Source: Diploptera punctata (lineage: Eukaryota; Arthropoda; Insecta; Blattodea; Blaberidae). From it: a DNA stretch of 64,000 nucleotides. The notes under the pieces were generated by a model. That model did no database searches. It had not been told where the DNA came from and saw only the letters and a program-made list of their open reading frames with translations. Where the stretch lies: assembly GCA_030220185.1 (NCBI GenBank), contig JASPKZ010007296.1, positions 62,001-126,000 on the forward strand, in the 5' to 3' direction. The translations under genes and the position numbers were made by a program. Below, in pieces: positions 43,672 through 55,333 of this stretch. Each line of letters opens with the position of its first letter. Position 1 is the first letter of the stretch.

Positions 43672-43756
<85 letters not shown>
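43672..43756. repeat. (CT)n microsatellite
   Basis: About 42 CT repeats in a nearly pure run. A minus-strand arginine/glutamate-repeat open frame covering it is an artefact. Confidence 0.95.
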
Positions 43757-43758
<2 letters not shown>

Positions 43759-44389
43759 CTCTCTTCCCTCAACGTTCAATTACATCCTGATATTGTTGAA
43801 AATAACTCTTTTAAAACTGACTACACTTTAAAACAATATTTTCCAGGTCTTTAATATTCTGGATGGAGTGAGGAATGTCAGGATAGGCCACAAGTAAGGT
43901 TAACGAAATTAAGTATGGGATATTCAAATTTCGTCTGATTTCAGATTGTTAAGTTTGGACTAAGTATCTTGCGATTATTAAGTCAGTGAGTACAGATGAA
44001 AATTGCTTTTAGTGCTTCATTGTTATCTGTGGATAGGCCCTAATTATCGAAGATAATTTTATTACAAACGATGAAATAGTGTTGTATATACCATGTGTTG
44101 AATTGCAAGAAGACTATAAGTACTGTATTTTGAGAGTTGCACGTAAATTAATTTAAACAACTAAAACTGCGAGTACATTAATTAAAAAAATAGATTATAT
44201 GAATTGCACCCTGTTCTAACATTTAGTCTTATTTTTGTAATAGCATTTATCTTAATTTAGGTTCGGGACATACGTCTTAAATACATTCAATGTACCCTTT
44301 TACATGAAGATGTTTCTGTATTGTTTGATACTTTATTATTGCTATTATAAATCTTGAATAACAGACATTGCCATACTGTAACGTTAGAA
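43757..44389. other. No recognised feature
   Basis: AT-rich sequence between the microsatellite and the resumption of the D2 block. Confidence 0.4.
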
Positions 44390-45095
44390 AAAATCGAAAT
44401 ATATAAACAAAAAGGCTGAACGAAACTTTATCCGTCTTTCTTTAAATCGTTTTATATTCAATTACATATCTTTCCTTATCTCTGACTACTATATAATATG
44501 TTGTTAAATTTTGTAAAAAAAATTCAGCACTACGTGCTTTCTATTCTTAGACGGTTTGTGTATTCAATTGTTTTATATTTTCTAGTTTGGCAATACATAC
44601 ACTTACCATTCTTTGTTAACCTCTCATTGGTATTTGTTGCAGTTCAATCTTTATTGGCTCTGCCATTTCTAATAACATTACTTCCAAGGTTGCAATAATT
44701 TCTAGGACTTCCTCGGGAAGACGCTACACTCTTAATTCCAAGGTCCCAACTAATGTGCATGATATTTATAAATCCATAAGTTCTTTATTCCAATTACAAA
44801 TGATAAAATTTATTAAGTTTTATCATCTAAGTTACTATGTTCACTATTTAAAATGATAATAATTGCGTCAACAATAAAAATTGTGTTAAATCTCTACAAA
44901 GTTTATTTATTAATAATTTAATAAAGGGGAAACATAAAAACAGTCATAGAAGAACTAAAATTTAATTATCTTCAAATAGGTATGTAATAGTTAAATATTT
45001 TAATAACCTTAATATACGAAGTAGTGTGTTGTGTCTGTCCCTGAATCTAGGAACATAAATTCGTATCTAGGATTGAGTTATACCAAAAAAGAACT

Positions 45096-45299
45096 ATGAA
45101 TTCTATGGAAATAAAACATCCACCAAAATTAATATACATTGACAGCAGGATGAATCCGGACTCAGTATTAATAACACAAACTGAGGCTGAAATAGAGAAA
45201 GTTATATTACATACAAGAAACCACATGGAACAAAACTGGATCACCCATTGTTCCTGGTTAAGAGCCAAAGTAGTTAATAACTACTGCGGATCTAGCTAA
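45096..45299 (+). CDS. Possible exon or small ORF, D2 copy (open)
   Basis: 67 codons, MNSMEIKHPPKLIYIDSR.. to a CGSS-stop end, homologous to the disrupted 29440-29664. Conservative replacements between copies suggest former coding function, but there is no recognised domain and the splice context is unclear. Confidence 0.3.
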   Translation: MNSMEIKHPPKLIYIDSRMNPDSVLITQTEAEIEKVILHTRNHMEQNWITHCSWLRAKVVNNYCGSS

Positions 45300-45577
45300 A
45301 ATGATAGGAATAAATAAAGAAACACAAACATGTTTGAGATAATATCGGAAAGTATCCTCATATTAAATCTCTAATAAAAACGAGCAAGTGGGAAAACGAA
45401 TAACAAATTAAAAGGTGGAAATGACCAATTATTATTTCCCATGTGATAAAGAAAGACTAAAAATTATAATAATTTAACATGAAATGTAACAACGTTTCTA
45501 ATAGAAAACGGAATAATAGGATCTTACGTGTTCGAATTCAAAATAATAGCCTTACACTCAAAGTTATAGAAATTTCT

Positions 45578-45750
45578 TCAACAGTTGATTTTTGTTTGTG
45601 CTTGTTGCTTTTCCCTTTTTTCATCAGCATTTTCCTTGTGCAATACAATAAGTACTAATGTACTAACCAGTACATTTAAAATGTGTAGAAAAATGTAATG
45701 TGCTATTGTATTATTACCAGTGACCGTCACTTGAAACATATACATTGATT
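45578..45750 (-). CDS. Unidentified small ORF with one membrane segment, D2 copy
   Basis: Homologue of 29831-30115. It keeps MFQVTVTGNNTIAHYIFLHI and a charged EKREKQQAQ tail. Upstream the frame runs into a (TA)n tract (45796-45856) that is expanded relative to D1. Confidence 0.3.
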
Positions 45751-45795
45751 GAGAAGAATTATTCAACATGTATATCATATGCTCTCTAAATGTAC

Positions 45796-45859
<64 letters not shown>

Positions 45860-46043
45860 TATATTTTTGACATTTGGCAATGAAGGCAATAAAGCGTTAC
45901 TGCTATAAAGTAAATATTCTCTTTAAAAAATTTGCTTAACTGTTACGTTAGCCGCGAGATGGCAGTTGGAACAATTTCAGCTACCTCTTGTGTGAATTGA
46001 GAATACTACATGTATAAGAAAATTGTATGCTTGTATTGGAATT

Positions 46044-46116
46044 CTTGAGTAGCTCAGTTGGTTAGAGCGCTAAAGGTACAGACTTCAGAGACTCGAGTTC
46101 GAATCCCGACTCAAGC
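46044..46116 (+). tRNA. tRNA-like sequence (pseudo-tRNA or SINE head)
   Basis: A perfect seven-pair acceptor stem (CTTGAGT with ACTCAAG), A box AGCTCAGTTGGTTAGAGCG, B box GAGTTCGAATCCC. The anticodon loop GTACAGA would give ACA (Cys codon UGU). The anticodon and T stems each have a mismatch, and one base is missing between acceptor and D arms. It is followed at once by (TA)n. It is absent from the D1 block, so it is an insertion rather than a conserved tRNA gene. Confidence 0.5.
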
Positions 46117-46917
46117 ATATATATATATATATATATATATAAATTCAGATATATATATATATATATATATATATATCTTTCAAAGGATTTATGTTTGCTG
46201 AAAGATAAGAATATCGAATGTGTTGAATAATATCAAAGTAGATCTATAACAAAATGTCTGTGGATTGAGACTCAAGGCTTTACTTCTTTCTAAGGAAGCC
46301 ACATAAAGACTCTCATCATCTTGAAACTCCATTAGTTAAGATTTAAGTGTGTACATTATACAACAATCCGTAACTATTGGCAATCTTTTTTATTTCAATA
46401 TTATTCTATGGAGTTTTTTCAACTTCGATTTGGCAATTTTATTAATTTTCTAGAGATTTTTGGAAATAATTACGTAGTTGCTACTCCAGCTACCTATCCT
46501 TTCGCTTCCATCTCCGATCCTCCAATTACAATTTGAGAACATGATCGCATCAGAATTTCCAACTTCACTTCCCACAACACAGAACATCCTATTATTATAA
46601 TTCCCACACCGTATCTAATGTCAGGTTCTGGATCATCTGTCCAAATGAAATCAGCGAATGCCAGACATAAGCTTCATTAAAAGAAATTTAAATTTCTTTA
46701 TTTTGTAATTTGTTTTCGATGGATTTATTCATGGTCTCTGATTCGTTGCATCCTCCATAATATGATTCATCGTAAGTTAATTAAATTTGTGTCAATATTA
46801 TTAATTGTTAAGGATATGATCTTCTGTAAATATTTTTGTGCTTCATATTTTAAGCTGGTTCAGTGGAATAGTAAGCATCATGGACTTAACTCTGCGAGTT
46901 AAAACAAATAAATAACA

Positions 46918-46958
<41 letters not shown>

Positions 46959-47249
46959 TATAAAGTGTTATTATTATGTTTACTAGTTGAGGGTTCAGTT
47001 CCAAAAAAAAAACTGCTTCACCAAGAGCGCTCACTTAAATACACACACACACACACACACAACCACATTAATAAACCATATTAATAAATATATATATTTA
47101 TGTATATATATATATATTTTTGTGGTTCTAAAATGTGGGATCTATGAAGATACATAAATATTTTTTTCAGAAATATTTGATGAAAACAATTGCAGAGTAT
47201 TCATTTCATCAAAAATCGTTAAAAAATATTGTAAATAAGTATGTTCTTC
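46117..47249. other. AT-rich sequence with microsatellites
   Basis: (TA)n runs at 46118-46175, (TTA)n at 46917-46953 and (AC)n at about 47040-47060. No gene is seen. Confidence 0.5.
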
Positions 47250-47990
47250 TTTTCAAATGTATGTGTTAAGGCAAGGATATGCACTATCTCCTCCACTATT
47301 CAATTATTGTACTTGAGCATGCCATCAAATCATTCGATCCTGAAGAAAGCCTACAACTCAATTGTACTAATACGTTGTTAGTTTATTCTAATAATGTAGT
47401 ATTATAGGCGATAGTGACGAGATACTTAATGGCCAACACGCATTAAAATTGAGACTGGAAGTAAGAAGTTGGGGAATTCTAACAATAAGTAACAATCATT
47501 ACCAAAAGTAATGAGGCGCAGAAATAAATAAAGCATAGGCTCAATTCTGAAAACGCAAGCAATTATACATTACAGGGACTCTTGTCATCCCACTGAAAAC
47601 TGTTATTCTTTCAGTTATATATGGATGCGAAATTCGGACTCTTACTGCAAGGGAGAAGATGAGATTACATGTATTTGGGAATAATGTTTTAGAACATTTT
47701 TGGATAAAAGATAAACGATCAGACAGGAATATTGAAAATATAACATAACAGTAAGCTACACTTTGATTGTGGCGCTAATATATATGAAAGAAGAGCATCT
47801 AAGAAAACCAGAGATTAGACGTCTAGTTGGTAGATAAATAAAGAGATGGGGGATTAATATTAACTATGGTTTGGGGGAATTAGTTTGTGCAGGGGATGAA
47901 TGGAAAATATTTCCTCAGGATAGGAGTATATGGATAGCTTATGTCGGCGTGGCCATGAATCTACGGTTTCAACAGTGACAAAAAGTTAGA
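47250..47990 (+). pseudogene. RTE (family A) fragment at start of copy B
   Basis: Starts in RT motif B ('aggatatgcactatctcctcc', GYALSPPLF-like) and passes a YSNNVVL-like remnant of the catalytic box. It ends with the C-terminal tail ('gaagagcatctaagaaaacca'). It is collinear with 12836-13283 in its second half and with 57300-57835. Confidence 0.65.
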
Positions 47991-48655
47991 TTTTTCTGTT
48001 CCTGGGAAATTACATTATTAAAAATCTGTCGATAATAAAATAAATATGAATTTCGGAGAAAATGAAAAGTTTTCACGTGACTCTTGTGTGATATTATCCG
48101 TTGAATAATCCTAAAGTAAGTTCCAAGGGCAAAATATAGGCCGACGACAACTGAGATGCAAAACGTAAGTAGAATAATATTCATTTCAATTCACAATACT
48201 GAAATAATTTTGATCTTTGGAATATCATAAATTAATATGTAATTAACGTTACCGTTACTCACCTCAAGTTGAACTTTGGACTCTAAGCTCAACATAATAC
48301 CGTATGTATTTAAGAAGGACAAAAACACTTTTATTGACATTTTCGGGATGATGTGATTTGCGTCCAATATGGTCTGTTTACCTTTTTAAGTACGTGAGTT
48401 GCGGCCCGGCGTGATTTTTGGAGTACGTGAGTTGCGGCCAGAATAAAATGTCCTATCGTTGGGGGTATACAAGACAAATTACTGTTTTGTCTCATCTGTT
48501 GATATGTATCTATATTTCAAATGACATAGATGTTGTGTTGTCTCACTTGTTGATATGTATCGATATTTCAAATGACGCAGATGTTGTTTTGTCTTATCTG
48601 TCATAAGCATAACGGTTGGAGCGCATTCAGTAATAAGCTTTAGTCAATCATGAAA

Positions 48656-49006
48656 CGAATGTTGAGTGAGAAAGGGCATAATATGCTTGTAATACGAATG
48701 TTGAGTGAGAAAGGGCATAATATGCTTGTAATACGAATGTTGAGTGAGAAAGGACATAATATGCTTGTAATACGAATGTTGAGTGAGAAAGGGCATAATA
48801 TGCTTATAATACGAATGTTGAGTGAGAAAGGGCATAATATGCTTGTAATACGAATGTTGAGTGAGAAAGGGCATAATATGCTTGTAATACGAATGTTGAG
48901 TGAGAAAGGGCATAATATGCTTGTAATACGAATGTTGAGTGAGAAAGGGCATAATATGCTTGTAATACGAATGTTGAGTGAGAAAGGGCATAATATGCTT
49001 CTAATA
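48656..49006 (+). repeat. In-frame minisatellite, 39-base unit x 9, at start of FLYWCH domain
   Basis: Nine near-identical units, each encoding MLSEKGHNMLVIR. The last unit runs straight into the FLYWCH domain (LLIGFKFRFHKT), whose usual lead is a single SEKG-x-x-x-L-x-x-x-G-F. The array therefore multiplies the first 13 residues of the domain without breaking the frame. Only a few bases differ among units. Confidence 0.9.
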
Positions 49007-49534
49007 GGTTTCAAATTCAGATTCCACAAAACTATGGCTAATGGATTACAGCGATGGACCTGCAGCATTAAAACGTGCAAGTGATTTCTAAAACTTGAGG
49101 GTAGCAACAGTGTAGTAGAGAAGATGACAAATCATAACCATGAAAAAGTAAGTGAGAAAATGCTTCAGCGACAGAAGATTAGTAATGCAGTGAAACGAAA
49201 GGCAATGGAAAATGTGTACACAAGACCAACAGAATTAATCCATAAAGAACTGAGTGCTGGGGATAGAGAAAGTATTGAGAAATGTGACATTGAACTGATC
49301 AGACGGAATAATCAATATGCTAGAACATCTGTGCGATCGAATTTGCCTCGTACATTGGAAGAGTGTCATAACGCCATGGAAAATATTCACCTGAAGACAA
49401 ACAAAGATGAAGACTTCTTACTTATTAATGACAGAAATTCAAATATAATACGTTTTTCGACAAAAACAAACATCAGTTTCCTGTGTGACATGGACTCTTT
49501 CTGTGTGACATGGGACTATCAAAAGTGTTCCTAA
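48999..49534 (+). pseudogene. MULE transposase N-terminal part (FLYWCH zinc finger)
   Basis: FLYWCH block: GFKFRFHKTMANGLQRWTC, CSIKTCK (stop in place of a likely Cys), KMTNHNHE. This supplies the W-x-C...C...H-x-H zinc ligands. A helical region (49124-49400) follows, leading to the transposase entry block (SFLCDMDS). The frame is lost around 49490-49530, where a duplicated 'ctgtgtgacatgg' is visible. Confidence 0.75.
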
Positions 49535-50203
49535 GCTTTTTAATCAGCTATTTACCATCCATGGTACCACTGGTCTTCTTCCTACTTCCAAACAAATCAT
49601 CGTCTATGTATTATGGAACCACTGAAAAATGTGAATGAGTTATGCAGCAAATTTGATCTCATTTTAAATGTAGCACAAATATATATAGACTTTGAAATAG
49701 GAATCCACAGTGCAGTGAAATCCGTCAGGTTTAATGTAACAATTAAGGGTTGCAAATTTCATCTTGGGCAAAATAGATACAAGAAAATTAAGCAACTTGG
49801 ATTAGTTCAAACATGGCGCCAGAAGAATGAAGAAAGTGATTTCTCGAAATTGGTTTTCGGACTTCCATTTTTAGATCTGAATGACGTAGATGCCTGTTTT
49901 ATTGCAGATCTGATGCTTATTCTACCTAATGACGAAACAGTAAGGGAATTATTGAATTACATTCTCGAAAATTACGTTGCTGACGATGCTACTTTTCCGC
50001 CGAAAATATGGGCTGGATTTTCTTATTCAACAAGACGAACAACAAACAATTGTGAATCATTTCACAAGAAACTGAATAGCCTTTTCTCAAGCAGTCATCC
50101 CAACATATTTCAACTAGTTCACACTTTATTGAATATACAGTCTGAAACATATATTTATTTGAGGAGCAAAGGAAAACGAACGAAATCCATCATGGAAAAA
50201 TAA
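49535..50203 (+). pseudogene. MULE transposase catalytic and C-terminal part
   Basis: A frame at 49505-49610 gives GTIKSVPKLFNQLFTIHGTT (block after the first catalytic Asp). Frame 49613-50203 gives DFEIGIHSAVKSVRFNVTIK (catalytic Asp and Glu region), GCKFHLGQNRYKKI (the C/H block of MULE transposases), PPKIWAGFS and TTNNCESFHKKLNSLF (the T-N-x-x-E-x-x-H block). All expected blocks are present, but in at least three frames. Confidence 0.85.
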
Positions 50204-51399
50204 ATGTTTTTACAAGAACAAATGAATGCACTGGAAGAAAAAAATGTGACTAGATTTCAGTACATAAAGTCAGTTTCTTCTAAATGTTTGCCCGTTTCCA
50301 ATTAAAGAATGTAAAATAGCATGACAATATTTAATAAATGACTGTTTTAATAACATACAGACTAACATTTTAACCATGCCGCCAACAGTCCTAAACCTGT
50401 AAATGGGAAGGGAATGTTGGCTTGTCTTTGAGATGGATTTGATCACGCTTAAATTCTCTAAAAATAACCTACGTATCTGCGTATCTAACACCACCCATGG
50501 GCCGCAACTTACATACCCGGCAAACTTACTTGGGCCGCAACTCACTTACCCAGCGAACTCACCTGGGCCGCAACTAGCAAGATTTTCTGGTTCTGGGACG
50601 CAACTCACCGTTCCCGACATTTTCAGTTCATCGATAAAACCAGACAACAAAACTAATGTGAAGGGAACCACTTCAGTATCAGTTATCGTGTGATAGGACT
50701 ATAAGAAAATGTATGAAATTATCACCATCGTCTAGCTGGTCATGTATTTAGGCCACCTATTAATCAGTTTCTTTCATGGAACATCTTAGTGGATTTTTTT
50801 TCCTATTTGTTTACTTACACTTTTATATAATCTTTAATAATTTACCTTACATTCTGTCTACGTGTTCTATCCATTTAGATTTGTAACTTTATATTTTATT
50901 CATGATTTTAGTTATTTTATGTCCATCTATTTCTGTTAGTTTTTGAGTCTAATCATATATAAGGGGCCGTTTTTCTCATTTACAATACCTGAATTCTGTT
51001 GGTCGCATTCTTCAAGCGTCTGATGTATTAACCCTTAAATTCGTAATGTATCCTTTTGGATACATCAGTTGGTTCAATTAATCTAATATTTTAAATAAAT
51101 CAGAGGAAAACGAACAGAAAGAAACCACTTAAATGAGTGTCTAATTATACACTGTAACCAATAATAACAGTTATAGAAGATTCCGTTTTCACTGCGGTCC
51201 GCCACATTCAAATAACTAACAGAAGAAATTTGTGTTTTGCCAAATTAAGGGTTAACGACCTGAGATTCGAAAAGGTATAGACGTATAGATGAATTAGGGT
51301 CGGCCTATTGTATAAATTAGTTTTGTTTTTTTAACTTTTCTAATAATCATAAATATAATAAAACAGAACGAATTGTCAACTACATCATGAAGCCTCCCG

Positions 51400-51785
51400 C
51401 AGTACTGCGACACAGAAGAATACGTTTATATTAAACCTTATCTAGGCCTGAACTAAGTTACGGAAGCGAAGCATGGACAATGACGAATATTGATTTCATT
51501 AGAATAACGGCTAGTGAAAAGAGATTTTTGAGAGCAACACTAGGATATACTCGCATGGACCAGAAAAGAAATGAAGATAACATGCAAGGGCTTCAATTAT
51601 AACCAATCTGACAATTTATAGATAAATACCAGTCACAGTGCAAAACTCGTGTACAGCGAATGAATCGTAATAGAATTGCAGGATCATGCTTCAATACCGT
51701 CCTCAAGGAAAGAGGCCTTTGGGACATGTAGAAAAATGTGGATCGAGAATTCTTCACTGAAACAGTAACAGACTTTGGGCCTTAA
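51400..51785 (+). pseudogene. Non-LTR family B fragment, copy in B
   Basis: 'aggcctgaactaagttacgg', 'gaagcatggacaatgacg' and 'atactcgcatggaccagaaaag' align with 14940-15290 and 58930-59310. It is frameshifted throughout. Confidence 0.6.
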
Positions 51786-52115
51786 ATTTGCTTGTAAGAT
51801 GTTGATTAAGATGGTTCAGATCTTTTTAATATTGACTACGGTTTCAATGTGATTTACTATATATATTACTTTTAATGGTATATCTTTTTCCATTTTGTAT
51901 GAAATGATGTTTCCTGTACACCTGAATAGGTTTACATGTCAGTTATTTTGGTATTAATAACAATTTAACTTCTTTTTAGATTTAACCCCTTGAATGACAT
52001 TCCGTTTGTTTATTCAAGTCCTACGTATCCAATTGCATTAAGAGAAAGAAATTCTTCCCGCTAGACGCTAGATCGAATTTTAAAATACAGCATCCACTCC
52101 TAATCAACGGATTTC

Positions 52116-52153
<38 letters not shown>

Positions 52154-52228
52154 TTGTTTTATTGCAATGGCATATATTTACTTTTTTGTCAAAAATCGAA
52201 CATTGCATTCATTAGAGCAATTGTTATA

Positions 52229-52327
52229 CACTGCTCAAAACAATTAGAGGAACACTATGAAATATGCAAATATTTTTTCATTGGATAAAGGTACAAACAT
52301 GAAATTAATAAAGTACATTATTTGTGG

Positions 52328-52374
<47 letters not shown>

Positions 52375-53773
52375 TTGCTCATGTCAGTAAAAACAAATGA
52401 ATAACGCTGACAATTAACTTTTCAAGTAATTCCGCTATGTAAGAAATTGAATCTTGTGCTTATTTTTCAAAGTTAAACACTCGTTATATAGAGTTAGTAT
52501 CGTGTATGGCCTCCACGACATTCCATGACACTTTGGCACCTTCGTGGCATGCTCCCAATAAGATTCTGGATTTCCTCTTGCGGGATATTCTCCCATTCCT
52601 CCTTCAGAGCATCTCCAAGTTGCTGCAGAGTTTGTGGAGCTTGATGTCGGTTCCTGACCTTCCTGTCTAGAAGATCCCACAAGTGTTCAATAGGGTTGAG
52701 GACTGGGCTGACCGCTGGCCACTCCATTACCTCAATTTCATTCCTCCTCAGGAAATCCCTGGTGACAGCCGCAGAATGTGCCCTGGCATTATCCTGCATA
52801 AACAGAAATTCAGGGCCTACTCCAATGCTCTTCCAGAACGTGTTCGATATACCGGACAGCATTCAGTCGCTGGGGAACAAGTACAAGGTCCGTAATTGTT
52901 GTACATAACTCCGGCCCACACCATTATGGAACCTCCTCCGAATCTATCAATTTCCTGTACAGCCTCTGCAGAAAATCTTTCTCCTGGCCGTCCCCACACC
53001 CTCAATCGACCATCACAACGTGTAAGACGATACCTGGATTCGTCCGAGAAGAGCACAGACTCCCACTGGTTCAGGTTCCAATCACCATGGTTTTCAGCAT
53101 ACGTACGTCTTGCTGCCTTATGCCCATTTGTTAAGCGTGGTTTTTTAACGGGCCTTTTTGGACGAATATTCTCTTTCCTTAATCTGTTCCTTATGGTTTG
53201 GTCTGAAACCCGGATTCCGGAAGTCATATGAAGGTCATTCTGCAGGTCTTTTGCAGTTTTTGTACTCTGTCGAAGAGCAGAAAGAACAACGTATCTGTCA
53301 TCCTGGGGGCTTGTTTTAAATGTACGGCCCTGGCCACGTCTTCTACAATACTGACCTGTCTCTCTGTGCCTGTTACGTAACCTGGACACCACGGAAGGAG
53401 AAACCCCAAGCTCTCTAGCCACTTGTCGCAGAGATTGCCCTTGCCGTAAAAGATGTAGAGCATGATACACTTCAAACTCATTTAAATGCCTCATTTTGTC
53501 AGAGACTTCAACAAACAAGGCAATAATCAACATTCGTCACATCAGGAAACTTACCAATTAGAAGTGGCCAGTGCCTTCCAAAATAAAAAAAATCTCTATA
53601 TTTGTTATTTGAGGTAATTTCTCTGTATTTAGGCCATGGATCTTTAAAATTTGTATCTAATTATAAAATTAATAATTCAATTTACATATTGTCCAACTTT
53701 CAGCATCACAGCTTTAAAAAACAATTACTTATTCAATTTATTACAAGTGTTCCTCTAATTGTTTTGAGCAGTG
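52229..53773 (-). mobile_element. Tc1-type transposon with perfect 28-base terminal repeats
   Basis: 1545 bases between TA dinucleotides (52227-52228 and 53774-53775). Both ends read CACTGCTCAAAACAATTAGA.. and are identical over 28 bases. Copy A has the empty site 'ttgttatatttta' at about 15717-15729. The transposase is on the minus strand with two frameshifts. A (TTTA)n tract lies inside at 52328-52374. Confidence 0.95.
52494..53494 (-). pseudogene. Tc1 transposase (DD34E), two frameshifts
   Basis: The start MRHLNEFEVYHALHLL (53494) is followed by a helix-turn-helix (LRQVARELGVSPSVVSRLRN), a GQGR AT-hook-like motif and a second HTH. The catalytic core follows: VLFSDESRY (first Asp) and, after the shifts, EFLFMQDNARAHSA (second Asp) and SPVLNPIEHLWDLL (Glu). 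One single-base shift lies just after the MYNNYGP codons (about 52900) and another near 52835 (before GPEFLF). All three catalytic residues survive, so this is a recently dead copy. Confidence 0.9.
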
Positions 53774-53929
53774 TATTTTAGCTTTAGATAAACCCTCCAC
53801 TCATGATGGTCAGATTCTGTTGGTTAATGAACTCTACTTTACTTTTCTTCATTGACTTTTATATTATCTTTTCATAACAGCAACCTGAATTTCTAAATTC
53901 TTTGGATTTAGTTCATATAAATGTGTTAA

Positions 53930-54419
53930 GTTTACCCTCTAGTTTTCCTAAAGGACATTTCATACTCCTCTTTAATTGCCGGTACTTATTTTTCCCATCG
54001 CAGTCTACCAGATTTGTAATGTTATTAATCAGATTTCCCATAAATATCATGTAAGTCACTCTTATGGAGTTTCCTCAATTCACCAATCTGTTTGTCTGTA
54101 TTTGGTCCAAAAATAGACCTAAGGAATTAATTCTCGAACAATCCCTATGTTTCTTGCTTTCAAAAAGAATGAAATCTTGTTTCGCAACCATATAATGTAA
54201 TAAGACGTATAAACTTTATTATATTTAATATTTACTTTTTCTTTAGAGAAGATGGGATGACAAGATTCCCTGAGATAGCATACGTGTCCAGAATTGAGCA
54301 TATGTTTAATTCCTCTCTATTCCTTATGTGATTATTGTTCCAAGGCATTTGAATTTACTCCCTTCCTTAAATTTTCCCTCTCTCTCCTCATTTGTCATTG
54401 AATGTCCATTTCAATAATT
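53930..54419 (-). pseudogene. RTE (family A) fragment in copy B, left part
   Basis: Paralogue of 15895-16501, with a single copy of the 28-base unit that is expanded in copy A. Confidence 0.6.
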
Positions 54420-55333
54420 AGAAGAAATTCGTGTAATTGGACCCTATTTTGAATTTGTTGTTTTTTCTTCTTTTAATTAAGGAATTTGAATTTTGTTTAA
54501 TTACAGCGATTATCATTAGTGTTATAACTATGAAATAGCAGTATTATTTTATTCAAATATGGAAAAATCTTCATAATTTATAAACAAATTTACAATATAA
54601 GAGAGGTCCACTTCAACCTCCACATTGCGATAAAGTGGACCCTAGTGTCCATCCTAGCCTTTATAGTATTTTACGTTTATTTACTCGATTAATTTATACA
54701 GACAGGCACAAATTAATCTGTAAGTGTTTATCGCTGATCGTAATTAAAAAGAGTTGATATATATTTAAAGTTTTGAAAAATTATCACACGTCGTTTATCT
54801 GCAGACAGCGGCGATCTTTGGGTATAGGTAAAATTACAAGGATATTAAATAAATTTAATAAATTGTATGGCATTTACATATAGCACCCTTATTGATAAAA
54901 TATACATATTTGTGTAAAGTGGACCCTGGTCAATTTTAATTACCTCGTGGAGGGTCTACATTAACGGAATTCCTTTGTTATCTTTAATTATTTTTTACAG
55001 CAGGCATGTCACATAATATCACACCAAATCGTCAGTATATTAAAACAACGTCTACATAATATATTATTTTTAAATGTTTTTTCAACATTTGTAATATTCA
55101 ATAGCAGAAATTAAGAATTAATTCTTAGCTTGAAAAACTTTTAAAATGTTCGTTTTCATAAATATCACAAATGAATCCTTCTTCACAAAAAGAATAAAAG
55201 AAATGGCCTTGAACACGTCAAAGTTGATGAGAGGAAGAAATAAATATATAATCTGTTCCAGGGCAGCACCAATTAAAAAATATATTAATAGGGTCCACTC
55301 AAACAGAAGAGTCCACTTTACCCGAACTTCCTC
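54420..55333. mobile_element. Non-autonomous transposon with GTGGACCC motif, copy in B
   Basis: Paralogue of 16502-17437. The right end (inverse: GAGGAAGTTCGGGTAAAGTG) is better preserved here, showing that the terminal repeat itself contains the GTAAAGTGGAC motif. The motif is repeated internally at about 54633-54642 and 54917-54927. Confidence 0.65.

Larger units (their letters stand above)
35280..45790 (+). repeat. Segmental duplication block D2 (interrupted)
   Basis: Three collinear pieces of D1 (35280-36240, 40480-41040, 44390-45790) are separated by a non-LTR element plus flanking sequence (36240-40480) and by a 3.3-kb stretch holding an ORF1 remnant, a MITE, an RTE fragment and satellites (41040-44390). 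Confidence 0.75.
48345..50615 (+). mobile_element. Mutator-like (MULE) DNA transposon, complete but mutated
   Basis: 2271 bases, flanked by a 9-base target duplication, GACATTTTC, at 48336-48344 and 50616-50624. Copies A and C have a single 'tcattttcagttcaacg'-type site at this position. The ends are inverted (GGGA..TGATTTGCGTCC and GGGA..TGAGTTGCGTCC). Subterminal GAGTTGCGGCCC motifs repeat near 48402, 48432 and, inverted, near 50507, 50533 and 50566. It encodes a FLYWCH/MULE transposase in broken frames. A 9-base duplication is the hallmark of the Mutator superfamily. Confidence 0.9.

Noticed and set aside
43398..43772. Minus-strand open frame rich in Arg-Glu repeats
   Set aside because: Produced by the (CT)n microsatellite; no start context or domain.
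46044..46116. Functional tRNA-Cys gene
   Set aside because: Mismatches in the anticodon and T stems, a missing linker base and its absence from the paralogous D1 block indicate an inserted tRNA-like sequence.
48656..49006. Possible CRISPR array
   Set aside because: Direct tandem units without spacers, in an animal genome and inside a transposase gene. The same applies to 43054-43377 and 34721-34865.
48640..49107. Long minus-strand frames over the 39-base repeat
   Set aside because: Antisense shadows of the in-frame repeat of the plus-strand MULE transposase.
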